Positions 1-13,213 of a stretch of 64,000 bases of DNA are shown here, in pieces. Positions within the stretch are counted from its first letter, which is position 1. Each line of letters starts with the position of its first letter. The notes under the pieces are model-generated. The model worked only from the letters and a program-made list of their open reading frames with translations, was not told the origin of the DNA and did not search any database. Source of the stretch: Marthasterias glacialis (lineage: Eukaryota > Echinodermata > Asteroidea > Forcipulatida > Asteriidae); assembly GCA_911728455.2 (NCBI GenBank), contig OU452229.1, positions 3,229,001-3,293,000 on the forward strand. Reading direction: 5' to 3'. The translations under genes were made by a program, and so were the position numbers.

Positions 1-355
1 GTTCAGTGGTTTCTTTCCCTGCCTTTCACCTCTGTGGACCCCTGTTCGAATCCCGGACTGGAGCCTTGCATGTGGATTGGATTTTCAGTCCCTACCTGAC
101 TGCCTGGGTTTTCCCTATTTGTTTTTTTTTCCCAACGCCTAATTCAGATTCAGAAGTAATGTAAACAAACCGCAACTGTTGGACCTTTGCCACCGAATGC
201 CATATGATGGTAGAGTCTAAAAGGGTAAATAGCCGCGACCTTACTTGACCTATTATATAACTCCAAAGGGCCATTCTTTGATGAGATCAACAGAGGTTGC
301 AACTGTGGGTTACCCTTAAGGGACTACCTGCTACAGTAGAACAAGAGTAACGTAC
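1..355. repeat. Intron of V-ATPase paralogue 1 with a truncated SINE at its left edge
   Basis: Bases 1 to about 120 match copies near 2427-2600 and 34385-34560. Shared strings include TTCTTTCCCTGCCTTTCACC-like text, a B-box-like GTTCGAATCCC and TGTGGATTGG followed by TTTTCAGTCCCT. The copy at 2433 also has an A box, TGGCCGAGTGG, so this is a tRNA-derived SINE family. The rest of this stretch shows nothing recognisable. Confidence 0.6.
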
Positions 356-3300
356 TTGTGGTTAAAAGCACTGAGGACCACACCAAAGGACATCTGAGTG
401 ATACCAAAGACGACAGACATCTTCATCTTGAAGGAGTTAAGGAAGGTAAGCTTGTTGATCGACAGCTGCCAGATCTAGAGGGTATGGGGGGAATAGAGAA
501 GATGAGGTAGGACTCAATATTTGAAATAGGACAAAGGCATCTATGGTTCTTCGCTTCACTCATGAGAGATCGGATACAGAAGTAGTTCCGAGGGAACTCA
601 TTGGAAAATCTTGAGACTTGGATTCTTCAAGATTTGGATGTTAAAAAGAAGTTGCACCGTGTATTCAGTTTGACTTATCTGCATATGCCATCTGCATCTA
701 TTTGTGTTTAACCCATCTACTTTCTGTAATATTTGCCAGCGACTTGACTAACCATTCGGGAACCATTCAACTGCATAGGTTTGTGAAAGGGTCCAACAAC
801 TGTGCACAGAGCTACCATCTGTGTATTTATCAATACATTCACCACATTGCAGGCTGGCCTAGTGCATCTGACAGTCTAAACCATTTCAATGATACTGAGT
901 GGTCAGACAGTAGGAGGGTTGACTGTGTACTGTGTACATGTGTTGACTGTGTACTGTGTACCACATTGCAGGCTGGCCTAGTGCATCTGTCAGTCTAAAC
1001 CATTTCAATGATACTGAGTGGTCAGACAGTAGGAGGGTTGACTGTGTACTGTGTACATGCGTTGACTGCTGTACTGTGCACCACATTGCAGGCTGGCCTA
1101 GTGCATCTGTCAGTCTAAACCATTGGAATGATACTGAGTGGTCAGACAGTAGGAGGGTTGACTGTGTACTGTGTAGATAGATGCATTCACCACACTGCAG
1201 GCTGGCATAGTGCATCTGTCATTCTAAACCATTGGAATGATACTGAGTGGTCCGACAGTAGGAAGGTTGACCGTGTGCTGTGTAGATGCATTCACCACAC
1301 TGCAGGCTGGCATAGTGCATCTGTCATTCTAAACCATTTCAATGATACTGAGTGGTCAGACAGTAGGAGGGTTGACTGTGTACTGTGTACATGCGTTGAC
1401 TATGTACTGTGTACCACATTGCAGGCTGGCCTAGTGCATCTGTCAGTCTAAACCATTTGAATGATATTGACTGGTCAGTCAGTAGGCGGGTTTTAAACAA
1501 CACAAACATCTTCCTAACTTCACGGAATAGCATTTTATAAAACTGTGGATCAGTAAAAAACAGAGGAAGGTTGACTTACTGGATCTAAACCGTAAGGGTA
1601 GGGTCCTGTAAAAGACTGCTTAGGGTCCAGTTGGAGTTCCACATCCTCCTCCAGCAGACCTTTACTGTAGATGAAAAAAGACCAAAAACAAACCACCCCA
1701 AAAATGAATCTTCCGTTTTCAATGTACTGGAGTCAAGTGAAACAAAAAAGTACGTACGTGTTACCAATGTCTGCCAAATAGTGAGTTGGGCTGAAAAGTT
1801 GGAAAGTTCACTCACGTGAAGTTGGTCATGCCGGACACCTTCCAAGATGAGCCGAATATATTGAACGATTTGGAGAAGGCGTCGTTGTAGACGAAGCCCG
1901 AGTACATGGAGAAGAGACCCATCAGCAGAATGATGTAACGACCGCCAAAGAACATTCCAAATATCTGGCAAAATCAAATAATTAGTTTTTTTTTTTTCAA
2001 CTCATAAATGAATTGTGCATTTCAGGATTTGAACACTTGCGATTGGGTTTGCCCTTGACTGATGCAGTTATAAATAAATGAGCGCTCAGTGTGCTAGTTG
2101 GGGCTATATATGGTATCTTATTACTGGGCAAATGGTCCAACGGCCGCTTGCTCTAGAATCCATACAATCAAGGGTTTGGATTCCAACCTAGTGGATTTTG
2201 CTTCCTCTAGGACTAAGAAAAGTACAAAGAATACAGTGTAAATACACCAGTGAAACAAAGACTGTACATTAAGATCTGCGTTAAAAATGCTAGCATCTGT
2301 GAAAAAAAAACCCATTTTTGACGGGAAACTTCGGCAGACTAACTGGTCGAGGCTTCAGCTCAAGCAATTGGGTCAAGGCTTACGCAGAGTCAGGAGTCTT
2401 TAAACTTTGTTATGCATTCATTTCATTCAGGTTGGCCGAGTGGTTTCTTCCCTGTCTTTCACCTCGGCAGACCCCATTTCAAATCCCACCTCAGACTGGA
2501 GCCTTACATGTGGATTGAGTTTTTCAGTCTCTACCTGACTGCATGGGTTTTCCCCCATATGGAGTTTTCCCCCAATATCTAAAACTGACTTATCATCTTC
2601 TCTTCGTGGGGATTTGCGGGTCTACAGGTATTTTCAGGCCTTCAGGTATCTTCAGGTCTTCTCAAACATACGGGTCAATGTTCTAGTCGTTTTTGAGGCT
2701 CCGTTTGTTCAATTACCAGAAAGATCTATGACTAATACATCTTCTCAAACATACAGGTCACAGTGCTAGACGCTTTTGAGGCTCCCATTGTTCCATTACC
2801 AGAAAGATCCAATACTAAAACATTCTAACAACTGCGGACACGGCTCATAACCAAAGCCAGAACTTGGTACTGAGCCACGGTTTAGAGATAAGTTTGAGTT
2901 ATCATTCTTACCTCGTTGTCACCCATGTTGGCAGTGAGCTTCTTTTCACTCATGACCATCCAGAGGGCAAAGAGGAACACGATAAAGCCGTGGCCAGTGT
3001 CTCCAAACATCACGGAGAACAGGAAGGGGAATGTGATGATAGCATAGGGTGCTGTGGAGAAGGGGGGGAAAAAAAAATCAATCAAAGGGTAATCCTGCAA
3101 ATTTAACCTTTGTAGTTGGAGCGTTTCACAACGGCAACTCAATACACAGTAATACATAAATTGTCCTATATGCAATGGTGTACATCCATACACCCATAGC
3201 CACTTCTAATGGCTACAGTGTTTAACCACAATGATCATGTCTTCAACTGACAATCTCCAATGCTTCCCGAGTTAACGAACTATCAATCGTTACTAAAAAA

Positions 3301-6300
3301 TGGAACAAACAATAAGTTGTTGACTTTTTCTCAAGAAGTTTTCGATGGAAAGAGCATAGTGCACGATTCAGGCAGGCGACTGCAGCTTGTAAAAAAAAAA
3401 TCACCACAAAAAATAGAGGAAAGTGCCAGGCACAGTGAGACTTTGTGCTGGGTTTTCAGTTTTCAATGGCACAGCTGCGAGTCCAATAATGAGGAAATCA
3501 GATGAAAAGTTGCACGTCTGAAAATTAGTAATCTCTGGGCCTGTGTTGAGAACTATACAAAAAAAAGCATGGCCTCTGAAGTTGAACATGCTCAGGCATG
3601 AAGAAAGTACACTTCAAAGTTTGCCTTAGCCTCAGCTACATCTTCTGGTAAATATTTGAGACTGGACTCCTGATGGGTTATGGGGCTCGGGGGCCTGGGG
3701 GAGGGAGGAGGGGGAAGGAGGGGGGGTAGCAGTGTGCTGTTTCTCATCTTTGCAAGAATACGATTCTGGATTAAGCAGGAAATCTTTCGTACCAGGGTTG
3801 ACCTCCCGATAGTCGGCCACCCCATAGGAATCCACGATACCCTGGAACACCTCAGTGAATTTGTTGGTCTTGTTGTAGGTGGGTGGGTTCTCGTGAGTGT
3901 CCATGCGGTTCAGGATGGACGGCACTGTTGACCCGCTACGCTCCTGTAGTCAGAACGGCAGAGAAAAGAAGAAGTGAGACATCGAGCAATGGGCAATTGT
4001 ATGATTAGACCGACTGCAAAAATCAGGGTTGACAGAATAATTTTTCATGACAATGATGTTGAAATTTACAATTTCAACATTTTGAGTCAAACAAATAGTT
4101 CTGCACAGTGCTGTCAATAGACCTTTATCATGCTGCAACCATCTTGGTCATGTTCCCTGTATCCAATAACAGTAATATATGCTAATATTCTTTGTACAAA
4201 AAGGAACCAGACTATTTGCCCTTCCAGCCTCGGTTTGGTTACATTGGTTTGAATGGGAGAAAATCAAGATGGCCGCACCATGATAAAGGTCTACAGCCAG
4301 TATAGAGTTGTGTCATCTTAAACTCCTTGCAGGTGATCTCCGACAAAATGTGGACGCAATAAACAGCGCCGTGAACTCACCGTTCCCCGGCGTAGTCCCA
4401 TCTGGATCTTATCCAGGTCGGCCACGGGGCACCAGCACTCGGCGATCAGACACTTCTGCGTCACGTCCAGGTTGAAGAGATTCAGCGTGTGGTAGACCGC
4501 CTTCAGCTTGCGCACCTTGATGAACCACACCCGTACGTTCTTGGCCGCCGAGGACAGGACCCGCTGGCGATGCTCTTCAGTCTGGCTCAGGACGGCTTGG
4601 AGGTCCTCTATCCGTGTCATGACACCGATGCTCATCTCGCGACGCTCTGGCTGGGTCTCTGGGCACGGGTACAGAGTGGCACGGAACCTTTGGGGTTGGA
4701 AAAGGGGGATAAACACCTGTAAAACTACACGATGAAGTGCCCATTACTTGTTTGACTAGAGTTAGTTGAGACCTTAATGCAAGGCTAGCTTTTTATCTAG
4801 CAAGGGTTGCAGTAACACCATGTCCATTAAATATCTTTCTATTCTGGGGTGAACAAAGACAAATTGACTACAGCGGGATTTGAACCTGCGTCCCCCGGCT
4901 GAACATACCGACGCTCTAACCAACTCAGCTATCCAGCCCTAATGTTGGAGGTCTCCCTATTTTGCCAATATCTTTGTTCGGGGTGCCAGTCAGAAGCCAA
5001 CCTGAAAATGCCGTATAGCCAGGGATCACACCCAAGTTTACAACACAACCATATATATGGATATAACCTAGGAAGCGGCAGGACAGAGATCACCTTAAGG
5101 GGATGCGCCCTTTTTTTATTTTCAGATACTAAGAAATAAACCACAAGCGAAACTTGCAATTCACTTTTACAATTCACTTTTGGAGTGAACAAAGAAATTT
5201 TTTCTAATGGGTTGTCCTGGGCAAGCGGTCTAGTACAGCGGTCTTGTTCTGTTGGGTCATCTGTGTGTGGGTTCAAATCCCGGTCATGACTATGGACCAT
5301 GATTTCTTCTCTTCACCCAGGAGTAAATGGGTACCTGCAAGTACAGAGATGGTTCTTGTGACTGATTTAGCTTGGTGTGCTACCTGTTCTTCGGCACACG
5401 CTGCCTACTCCACAGGGAGCTGCTGTGGGGTTCAGAGTGAGATAACAGACTCAATGACCTTGGTCATAATGTTCATGCGTAAACGAACGACACGCACTTG
5501 GCGGATACCGGCACTACTATTTTTATCATTAAACGTACCCTTCGCAAATTTTCTTGACTCGATTTTTCAGCTGATCACCTTGGAAGAAGATGATGAATAC
5601 AGACTTGTGTACCTGGTCTCCCTGCAGCACAAAACAAAGTCAACGTTTGCTTAAACAAGTAAATATTTGAATAAAATTGTAACGTTTTCCCTACACATTG
5701 GACATGTTCCAACTCCTATGGAACTGGGTCAGCCAAGTCAAAAATTTATCAAAGCTGTTGAATCGGGCAATGCAGTGATTACATGGGGGACTAATTCAAC
5801 ATACTCATGTAGGGTTAAACTGTGGATGGATCAGGCATGAAATCTGAACCTTGTGTAAAATAATCAGATTATATGGAGTCTCGCAGGGTCGGCCTACATA
5901 TTAGGGTATAGACTTTGATAGACTTTGTGAGATAGCCTCTTGGTTGAACACATGTAATATGGGTCTTGGTGTATGTACATTGGGAAAACCTGGGTAAGGA
6001 TAGTATCTTTCAATTAACGAGAAAACAGATACCAGTGTATACATTGCAATACATAAAAAAAATACAAACAAACAAACAAACACCCCAATAACCAAACAAA
6101 TATAAACAAATGTAATTACAACCTTACAGGTTTTCTCATGGGCAGAAACAATTTGAAATCGGATTTAAATTGGGAAGAATACACCATCTGGGACAAAAGA
6201 ATTGATGAGCTTGCTTCATTCAATCCCCTCTCAGCTTAACTTTCCGACAAATGTGTTTATTCTTACAGTGGTTGGGTCTTCCAGGGAGCTGTCCATCTCG

Positions 6301-9300
6301 GCCTGTCGTAGGAAAACGTTACCGCGGCAAACTCGCCATAACATCTGCTCAAAGGCCGGAATGCGTTCACGTTGAATAACACCAGCAACAAATCTATGAA
6401 CAGAATCAACCATAAAAATATATAAATTCAGACAGAACATATATATTTTTTTAATACCTCCTTTCGCATACATGCTAAAAATACAAATTCATAAAAGCTT
6501 TCATATATGCATTAATACATTGTAATTGTAAATTTGTTACATAAATTTCAATGTTTAAGTTATGCACTCGAGACCCAAGGTTTTATAATTCTTTTGAATA
6601 TATGCCAAAGACTTGCCCAGACTAGCTGTGAGAAACTCCACACCTGGATTCTGGGATTTAAAAAAAAACACAGGTCCTCCTTGGCATTATTTGGTACCTA
6701 CCCCAGCCTCATTGGCATCCCGGTACGTGGTCCCTCGTCTCCTAGCAAGGTGTGGGCCTCCTCCTCCTTATCCGCATCGTGCATCTGCTGGTGATGCAAT
6801 TCAGCCTGTTTATATGATGGTTGGGGGGAAGACGGGGGGAACCAGACCATTGGGGGAGGAGGGTGGAGATGGAATGAAGGGAGGAGAGGAGAGGAGGGGT
6901 AGCACAAGTTGAAACACAAGACGCCATCAAGGCCCATGCATGCAAGGCAGGTACAACGTACGCACAATGCCCGTCAACAAAAAATTAAAACAAAAAAACA
7001 AAATAAAAAATGATGCACAATGTTTACATAATTATGCTCTTCTCACTGTGTGGCAAGTAATTTCTGAGATTGGTTTCGACAGAGTACAGGGTTTGATTTC
7101 CGAACCAAAGACAAGACAAAAGATCTCAACCACTTTGTTCCCCGCCAATTTCTTTTTGTTACACCAGTTTGTACTGATGGAAACGTAAGGAGGCCATTTC
7201 ATAGACTCCCTTATAGTCTTTGCTTTTATGCCCTTTGAAATGTTCCCTGTCGTAAACTTTAATCTTGGAAGAGAAAATTGCAATTTCCCCTGGCATGTAG
7301 TACAGGGAACTTCATAGGAAAAACAGGGGGCAACCACTGCAATTTCCAGAACAAGTGAAGGCCAGATTATTTTTTTTTTCCTCCAGCTGTTTTTTGTTGT
7401 TTTTGTTTTCCCCCAAAGAGTATTCCAAGGATGATTTCTCTTGTCTCTTGACTCTTTCACAACAGCTTTTAATTTTCAGCTTTGATTGAATTGTTTGATG
7501 TTTTGTTGATTTTGACTTTCCAGTAATTTACCGAGCTGCTGTGAGCAGCACGCCGTAGTGAAAGAGTTAAAAATCAAAGCAAGAGGGAACGTTTTCTAAA
7601 TCTCATCCAAAATTATCAAAATGTGGACATAAAACGTCCAATTATTACAGATTTACATCATGAAATTGAGAAAAAAAAAACCCTGAAAATTTAGTAGAAA
7701 TGCCGACTTCAAAGCTCCCAGTGAAAACCAAACTCAGTTCCGATGGTTTTAAACTTCCAACCCCACCTGCTACTCAACGACAAACAAATAGTCAGGCTCT
7801 GTGATGACATTATTGTTTCATCTTGCGTATGAAGCTATCAGCTTCTGGAAGCCACACTAGTCTGCCACCAAGTGAGGAAAGTCATAAGGTACACAGAGGG
7901 AGGTGTTAGTGCAATAAAAAGGGTCAATAGATATCTACTCTAACATCTACATTATTAATGCACCCTGGGGTAAAATCATTTGAATGTGCTCTCAAAAAAT
8001 AAAAAAATAATTATGCATGGACTTTACGGATATTTCTCAATCCATGTTTTCACAATGAAGTTACCCAGCAGGTACATTATAGATCAAATTACACTCACAC
8101 TTTCTACAAATTATATATACACAATGGGTAGTTTGTGCTCATGAATAATTCACGATGTCAGTTCTGCCATTTTTGAATGAACGTGAATAATGCGAGTTAG
8201 ATTTAACTAAAGTCTGGTACAAGGACTTGCTAATTCACAATTTACCAATTTACCGCTTAAATCTGAATTCCTCAGACTAAAGAGACAGTTGCTACGTCCA
8301 ATGGTTTGGGGCAAGCTTTTGTACAGCAACCTCCAGATGAGCAAATCCTGGTACCACTGGGCCATACACATTCATTCAGAATTGTGTATGGGTGTTTGCC
8401 GTCTCTTACAAACTACCCAAAAGCTTTCCCCGGACCATGTGACTTAGCAACTGTCTCTATAGTCTGAGGAATTCAAAATTAAGCGTCAACTTGTGACTAA
8501 GCAAGTTACTGTACCAGACATAATTCGAATCGAACTCGCAAATGGCTTAAATGGTAAAAAGTCCGTTCAGAGCATTAAGTGAATTCACTGCCTGAGATGT
8601 GTTTCAGTGTGTCTGCCCCGGTCTTTTCAATTTCCAGATAAGAATCAATAGTGAAAACAGCGTCTCTGCTTTGTTCACTCCATCATGCACAATAAAGTGT
8701 GTATCTCATCAATGCAACATTAAATATTAAACTATTAATAAATCATCTGTTAATAAAGTAATTATGAAGAAGAAGAAAGGAAAAAAAAGGTGAAATCAGA
8801 GATGTGTTGCAAAAGGACACACACAGCAGTTTGTCCGGCGTTCAAAGACATGCTAATGCATTCCAAGAAGTGAAAATTACTAGAAAGCTGTAGAACGTGA
8901 AAGAAACTGCAGTAGGATTTTTCTAAGATCAACAAGTTATATATTTATGTCATTCCTCCATGCTAAGAGAAAGAGAGATATAGAGAAAGATTTGAAGGGA
9001 AACCATCCCTTGAAACATGGGGCACATAAGGACAATTTAAAAGGCCACATTTTACAGCAAACAGTTTCTGCAATTTTTTTTTATATGCAGTAAAATTTTC
9101 TGATAGAGAGCCAAAAGTGTAGACCTAGATATGTATAATCCTTCATATTGACACTCTGCACTGACGTCATACGTAGGTAATGTCTGCCTGGGGTCTTCCA
9201 TTTTTTGGGAGTCAAATTGCATGTAGAGTTAGGGCGAGTGTCTACCCCCCGCTCGTGGCCTATGATATGCACTGTTCATCAGTTGCAACCAGGAGGGGGG

Positions 9301-12300
9301 GATCAGACTCCCATATTGGCACAACCAAGATTAATCACTGTAAATCTTGGTCGATACAAGAATCAAGAAAGATGGCGTAAAACCAATGTGTGCAAGTTTC
9401 GGCATCTCTCACATTGTGTTACCAAGAAAATAAAAATGGCCAAAAAAACAAAAACAAAAACAATTCTTAATTTTGAATTCACAGATAATCTGTTGGATTA
9501 AGTCCAATGTGGAAAATCCTTCCAAACAATTTTAGAGTTATCGACAGAGACAGTTTTCTACAACTGCGTTACGTGTTCAATAATCACTTTGACTGCGAGT
9601 AGCTCTGCCGAATTATTTTACGTGAAGAGGTGCTTTCAGAGAAACTTGGAAATTAGGACTTATTCCTATGAGAATTTTATCTACAAACCACAGATGTCAG
9701 TTTTTTGTATCCACCTTATCTAGTGTCAACCCAGATCTTGTTAAAATTATCTTCACCTACCACATGGAATGCACAAGCATTTTACAGTACACAAGCAACA
9801 AGAAAACAGAAATGGTGCCATCCATACATAACATACACAGAGATGACCAAAAAAAAAAAATCATCAACTGTTTTTTTTTATTTACTTGGTGCAAAAATCG
9901 GTTAATGCAGATGAACTTTTTCTAAATGATATTTCACATGCATGTGTGATATATACATGTTTAAGTAGCATCACCCTTCCATACACTGGTACCACAGACT
10001 GCCACAAAAAGTACGATACCTTTTAGGCTAGCATTGGGTGCATGGGTTTCTTCTGTTTGTACAGCTGGTACTATGTGGAAACCCCATAGCTTGTGTACTG
10101 TGGACTTAGTCTCCGCAGCCTCCTGTTGGATTTTGTGTCAAGAGTGAGCTGGGCAGGAGAGTAAACTGATGTAATTGGGTACAATGATGAGAAGGCGATT
10201 TCTTTCTATTGGTTTTACGGTGAACCAGCTTCACCTTCGTCTATTATCAGTCTGGTACACCTGGGATAACCTTGCCTTTGTGTAGTAACCTTTAAAAGCC
10301 GGACTTCAAACAGCATATTGTACTATCAAACAATTGGACTCAGATCATGTGATGTGGTCGATCAGTGTAGGACTTGTACATTTTGTAGTAGGTAAAGTTC
10401 TTCCGTTTTTAATTTCTAAATGTTTGGTCAGAATGTTGCTAAAAATTTAAAACTGCCCGAGGGTTTTTGGAATGCAAAAAGATTCCACACTGGTGCATGA
10501 CGAAAAGAACAGCAAGATATTTTCTGACTATTCGTGGAAATTCCAACTAGAGTTTAGAGCATCTACTTCTACAGCATGGCCTTCCTGTCTTTTGCGTCTC
10601 GTTAAAAAGAAGTGTTAATGACGGCCTGTACTTGAAATGACCACCAGCAGGTTAGTTTCATTACAACCAAGTCAGTGACTAAACACCAATGGAATCTGGT
10701 GACTGCATCTAAACCCAATGGTTACACCATGTTGTGACACGCTCACCCCACTTTGCTATATGCTACATGTATATATATATATATATATGCAGATCTAATG
10801 CATCAAAAAAGAATCAAGAGCACAGACGGGAAGGGCTTCAGGTATGGTGGGGGCGGAGATGGAATTGAGGAGGGGGTAATATCTAAAACACACATGCACA
10901 CTTTATATATATATTTATACGGGAGGTGTGGGGTGACTGTTAAAAGTATGACTTAAAAATGTCATAGGGGGTATGTTATATATGGATGGCCCGTAAAAGC
11001 GGGTGACTTACAGTGTAAACACAGAGACAAGCGCAGATGTAGTGGTAACATCGATTGACATTGAAAACCATCGAGAAAAAAAAAAAAAAAGGCAACAACG
11101 GTGAGATCAAGAGATTAAGAAAGCTGTCTACACAAAATCTAATGGTGGCGGTGTCTTAAGGCTACATGCAGGATGATGGTTTTGTTTCTGTCTCGTAAAC
11201 GCAGCAACGTTTTTTTCTTTCTGATTATTTCAAACGAAAAAAACTTGGGTCAAAGTCAAAAGTGGTTTATCTTATCATCAGTTTCTGCCGCGTTGGTGCG
11301 CCCCTGTAAAGTTTTTGTTCCCTTTTAAAAAAAAAAAGGGGCATCGATCCTTCTTCCTTTGGCATTAGAAGAAACTCAAAGGTCAATGTTTTTTATGAGC
11401 AGCATTTAACAGGGTGGAAATTCTGCGAGAATAAGGCCAGGGGTCGATTTCACAAAGCACTAAGATTCTGAATCTCAACAACACAACCAGTGGCTATCTC
11501 GAGAGTGATTTGAGAAAAGCTTTCAACTTTCAGCGAGAAATGCTTGCCAAGAATTCATGATGTGTGAGCAAGTGTTTGCAGTCCAAAACATCCACACAAA
11601 CATATGTTTTAAAAATAGCAAGATGTAAACTACGTTAAGTATGTAACTACTCATGCAAACAGACTCAAATAACTTCTGTCCTTGTTTGCGAAACATTACC
11701 TCGTCGAAGAAGGTTTGGGTTTTACGTAGGATGTGTTTTAACTCCGTCAGTTCCAGGAAGTTCCTCTTCAGCGCCTCCTGGTTGGTGTTCACCTCCTTCA
11801 TTTCCACCTCCAGCTTCTCAAAACAAGCCTGGGAAGATGCATCGAAAATAAGTGAATGTCTTTCTCCTTTCTAAAAGACCCCCAAATTGTCTCCAAATTC
11901 TAGCTTTCAAGGTTTGGAATTAACTATTCCATCAGATGTCCTGTGTGCAGGCATGAATATAGCACCAATGCATTTAAGATGACCTGACTATACCAGAATC
12001 CAACCTCGTTTTAGTCTAGTGGGTGTGTTTAATAGGATAAACAAAATGGCTGTAATGGTCTACACAAACGATCTAATCATGTACCTCTAGGTCGATCATC
12101 TCTCGTGGGGCAGGTGCCTCAGGGTTCTCCCCTGTGTCCAGCAGAGGAATGTCAGCTTTGTGGATTTCCGTTTCCAAGAAGCCTAGAAGATGCAAGCATT
12201 GATTGTTTTCCGTTAATTACAAAAAAGGTTTTCCATAACTTTAATAAAAAATAGTCTTAACAAATGTTTAACCAGCCTCAACGTAATGACCATGAACCGC

Positions 12301-13213
12301 AATGTCAAAAATAAGGACGTAGCTAAAGGTTAAACGTCTCAGAAAAATACCATCTTTGTGTACCAAAGGACTTAAATTTTCTCAAGGTTTCACAAATGTT
12401 GGTTGTATCGCGAGGAATGGGTATGGAATGCAGAAAGCTACATTCAATACTTGTCTACCGTAACATGCATGAGCTGCTAATTTGTTTAGACTTCAGACTT
12501 ACGCAGTTTCCTCTCCATTTCATCACACCGTCTGACTTCGTTCACAAACTTCCTTTGGAATGCATTAACGTCAGGGTTAAGCTGCAGCCACATATGAAAA
12601 AGACAATTTCGTTCCATCATATTTGGTTATTTCAGCAAGAAATCAAAAAAAGATTGAACTAGATCTGTCAAAACTAGCAGTCAGAAAATTGGAAAGCCTC
12701 TCTTACATGGGATAGAAATACTTCATGCAAAGTGTCGGGGTTCATCAGTTGAGCTTGCGCCAGAGAATTATTTACTCAATCAGACAGATGGATCTAAATG
12801 ACAATCACTTCATTGTTTTATAGCTCCTCACTTTATCCTGATCAATCTCTTACTAACCTCATATTCCAAATCCAATCATATTTTTCTGTTTTACTTATTG
12901 TTTTTTTTTTCATTTTAGTAGAAAATATCGTCGTAAAGATAAATTCATGCACGCGCTAACGCATGTATGCGGCTCCGTGTAAAGCAAGGCAATTAGCTTA
13001 ATCACAATTGTTACTTGACTGAAAATTCTATATCACTGCAGTTAATATATCAATAAAATAATAACTTAAGCGAGCGGCAAACACTCCTGTACTCACATCC
13101 CTGAATTGAACCAATCCAAGCTCTCCCAGCTCAGCCACACAATTGTACGCAGCTTCTGATTGGAGGAACACCTGCGCGAGGCACATCTCCTCGCTGCGAA
13201 ATAGCGTCCCCAT
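356..13213 (-). CDS. ATP6V0A: V-type H+-ATPase 116 kDa subunit a, paralogue 1 (3' end outside window)
   Basis: Subunit a of the V0 sector couples rotation of the proteolipid ring to proton translocation in endomembranes or plasma membrane. Thirteen coding exons, in gene order: 13097-13213, 12503-12581, 12085-12182, 11700-11828, 6702-6805, 6267-6393, 5539-5621, 4381-4687, 3793-3943, 2912-3051, 1816-1964, 1580-1664 and 356-474. They total 1688 nt (about 562 residues) and every junction keeps frame. The start ATG at 13213 gives [10 protein letters not shown], the family N-terminus; a 3' splice site just upstream (exon from 13269) implies a 5' UTR intron. Family blocks visible: [68 protein letters not shown] and [16 protein letters not shown]. 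The C-terminal membrane half, with the functional arginine, is beyond the left edge. Exon 4381-4687 (307 bp) is split in two in the plus-strand paralogue. Homology is certain; assignment to a vertebrate a1-a4 class is not attempted. Confidence 0.95.
847..1480. repeat. Tandem array of about 107-120 bp units
   Basis: Six units start with TTGCAGGCTGG or CTGCAGGCTGG at about 847, 965, 1085, 1194, 1301 and 1419. Each contains CTAAACCATT, GATACTGAGTGGTC and GTTGACTGTGTACTGTGTA. Unit length varies because the internal GTTGACTGTGTACTGTGTA segment is duplicated in some units and single in others. The array lies in an intron of V-ATPase paralogue 1. Open frames through it on both strands are by-products of the repeat. 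Confidence 0.9.
2427..2830 (+). repeat. tRNA-like SINE followed by a tandem duplication
   Basis: The head has A box TGGCCGAGTGG (2433-2443) and a degenerate B box ATTTCAAATCC. The body matches the 1-120 and 34385-34560 copies. Behind it, an 84-bp segment beginning CTTCTCAAACATAC occurs twice in tandem (about 2658-2740 and 2742-2826), each with TTTTGAGGCTCC and ATTACCAGAAAGATC. A related tail follows the 34.4 kb copy, so the tail belongs to the element. Confidence 0.65.
4118..4293. mobile_element. 176-bp MITE, TAGACCTTTATCATG ends (copy 1)
   Basis: The ends are exact inverted repeats: TAGACCTTTATCATG at the left and CATGATAAAGGTCTA at the right, with ACCATCTTG and AAGATGGC just inside. A second copy of exactly the same length lies at 48213-48388. 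TA at both outer edges suggests a TA target duplication and a Tc1/mariner-like mobiliser; that is inference. It lies in an intron of V-ATPase paralogue 1. Confidence 0.8.
4860..4950 (-). repeat. tRNA-like head of a SINE
   Basis: On the minus strand there is a good A box TAGCTGAGTTGG (4920-4931) and B box GGTTCAAATCC (4876-4886) with tRNA-like spacing. The would-be acceptor stem (GGGCTGG against TGTAGTC) does not pair, so this is a tRNA-derived SINE or tRNA pseudogene, not a working tRNA. TTTGTTCACCCC follows it on that strand. Confidence 0.6.
5213..5470 (+). repeat. Second, unrelated tRNA-derived SINE
   Basis: The B box GGTTCAAATCC lies at 5270-5280, and GGGCAAGCGGTCTAGTACAG resembles a tRNA 5' half. 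The body contains TTCACCCAGGAGTAAATGGG, a string typical of deuterostome SINE bodies as I recall. It lies between exons of V-ATPase paralogue 1 and is about 260 bp long with uncertain ends. Confidence 0.55.
8192..8539. mobile_element. Degenerate palindromic element
   Basis: The arms match in inverted orientation. From outside in: GCGAGTT with AACTCGC, GTCTGGTAC with GTACCAGAC, GAATTCCTCAGACT with AGTCTGAGGAATTC, and GAGACAGTTGCTA with TAGCAACTGTCTC, then AGCTTTT with AAAAGCTTT. Small indels interrupt the arms. It looks like an old foldback-type non-autonomous DNA element; no clear target duplication was found. Confidence 0.6.
9992..10162 (-). repeat. About 170-bp interspersed repeat, copy A
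   Basis: The reverse-orientation copy of a family also found at 20461-20630, 27902-28056 and 58282-58426. Shared strings include ACTCTCCTGCCCA, CAGGAGACTGTGGA (degenerate here), TGGGGTTTCCACATA and TTTGTGGCAGTCTGTGG-like right ends. All four copies are intronic. No coding or tRNA-like promoter is visible, so the class is unknown. Confidence 0.75.

Larger units (their letters stand above)
6806..11699. other. Largest intron of V-ATPase paralogue 1 inside the window
   Basis: This 4.9-kb intron has no coding signal that I trust. It holds a small MITE at 7451-7567 with perfect ends ACTCTTTCAC and GTGAAAGAGT. A large degenerate palindrome lies at 8192-8539. An interspersed repeat in reverse orientation lies at 9992-10162, with three other copies in the window. 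A short TA run lies near 10771-10790. The remainder is AT-rich and unremarkable. Confidence 0.7.

Noticed and set aside
702-1533. Overlapping frames of about 60-110 codons with repeated peptides
   Set aside because: They come from the 107-120-bp tandem array in an intron; frames occur on both strands with no protein similarity.
4860-4935. Possible functional tRNA on the minus strand
   Set aside because: The acceptor ends are not complementary and the T stem has a mismatch; tRNA-derived SINE or pseudogene.
10771-10790. TA run, and similar simple runs at 18175, 25088, 32880, 46468, 55230 and 56618
   Set aside because: Ordinary microsatellites and homopolymers; no special context beyond length.
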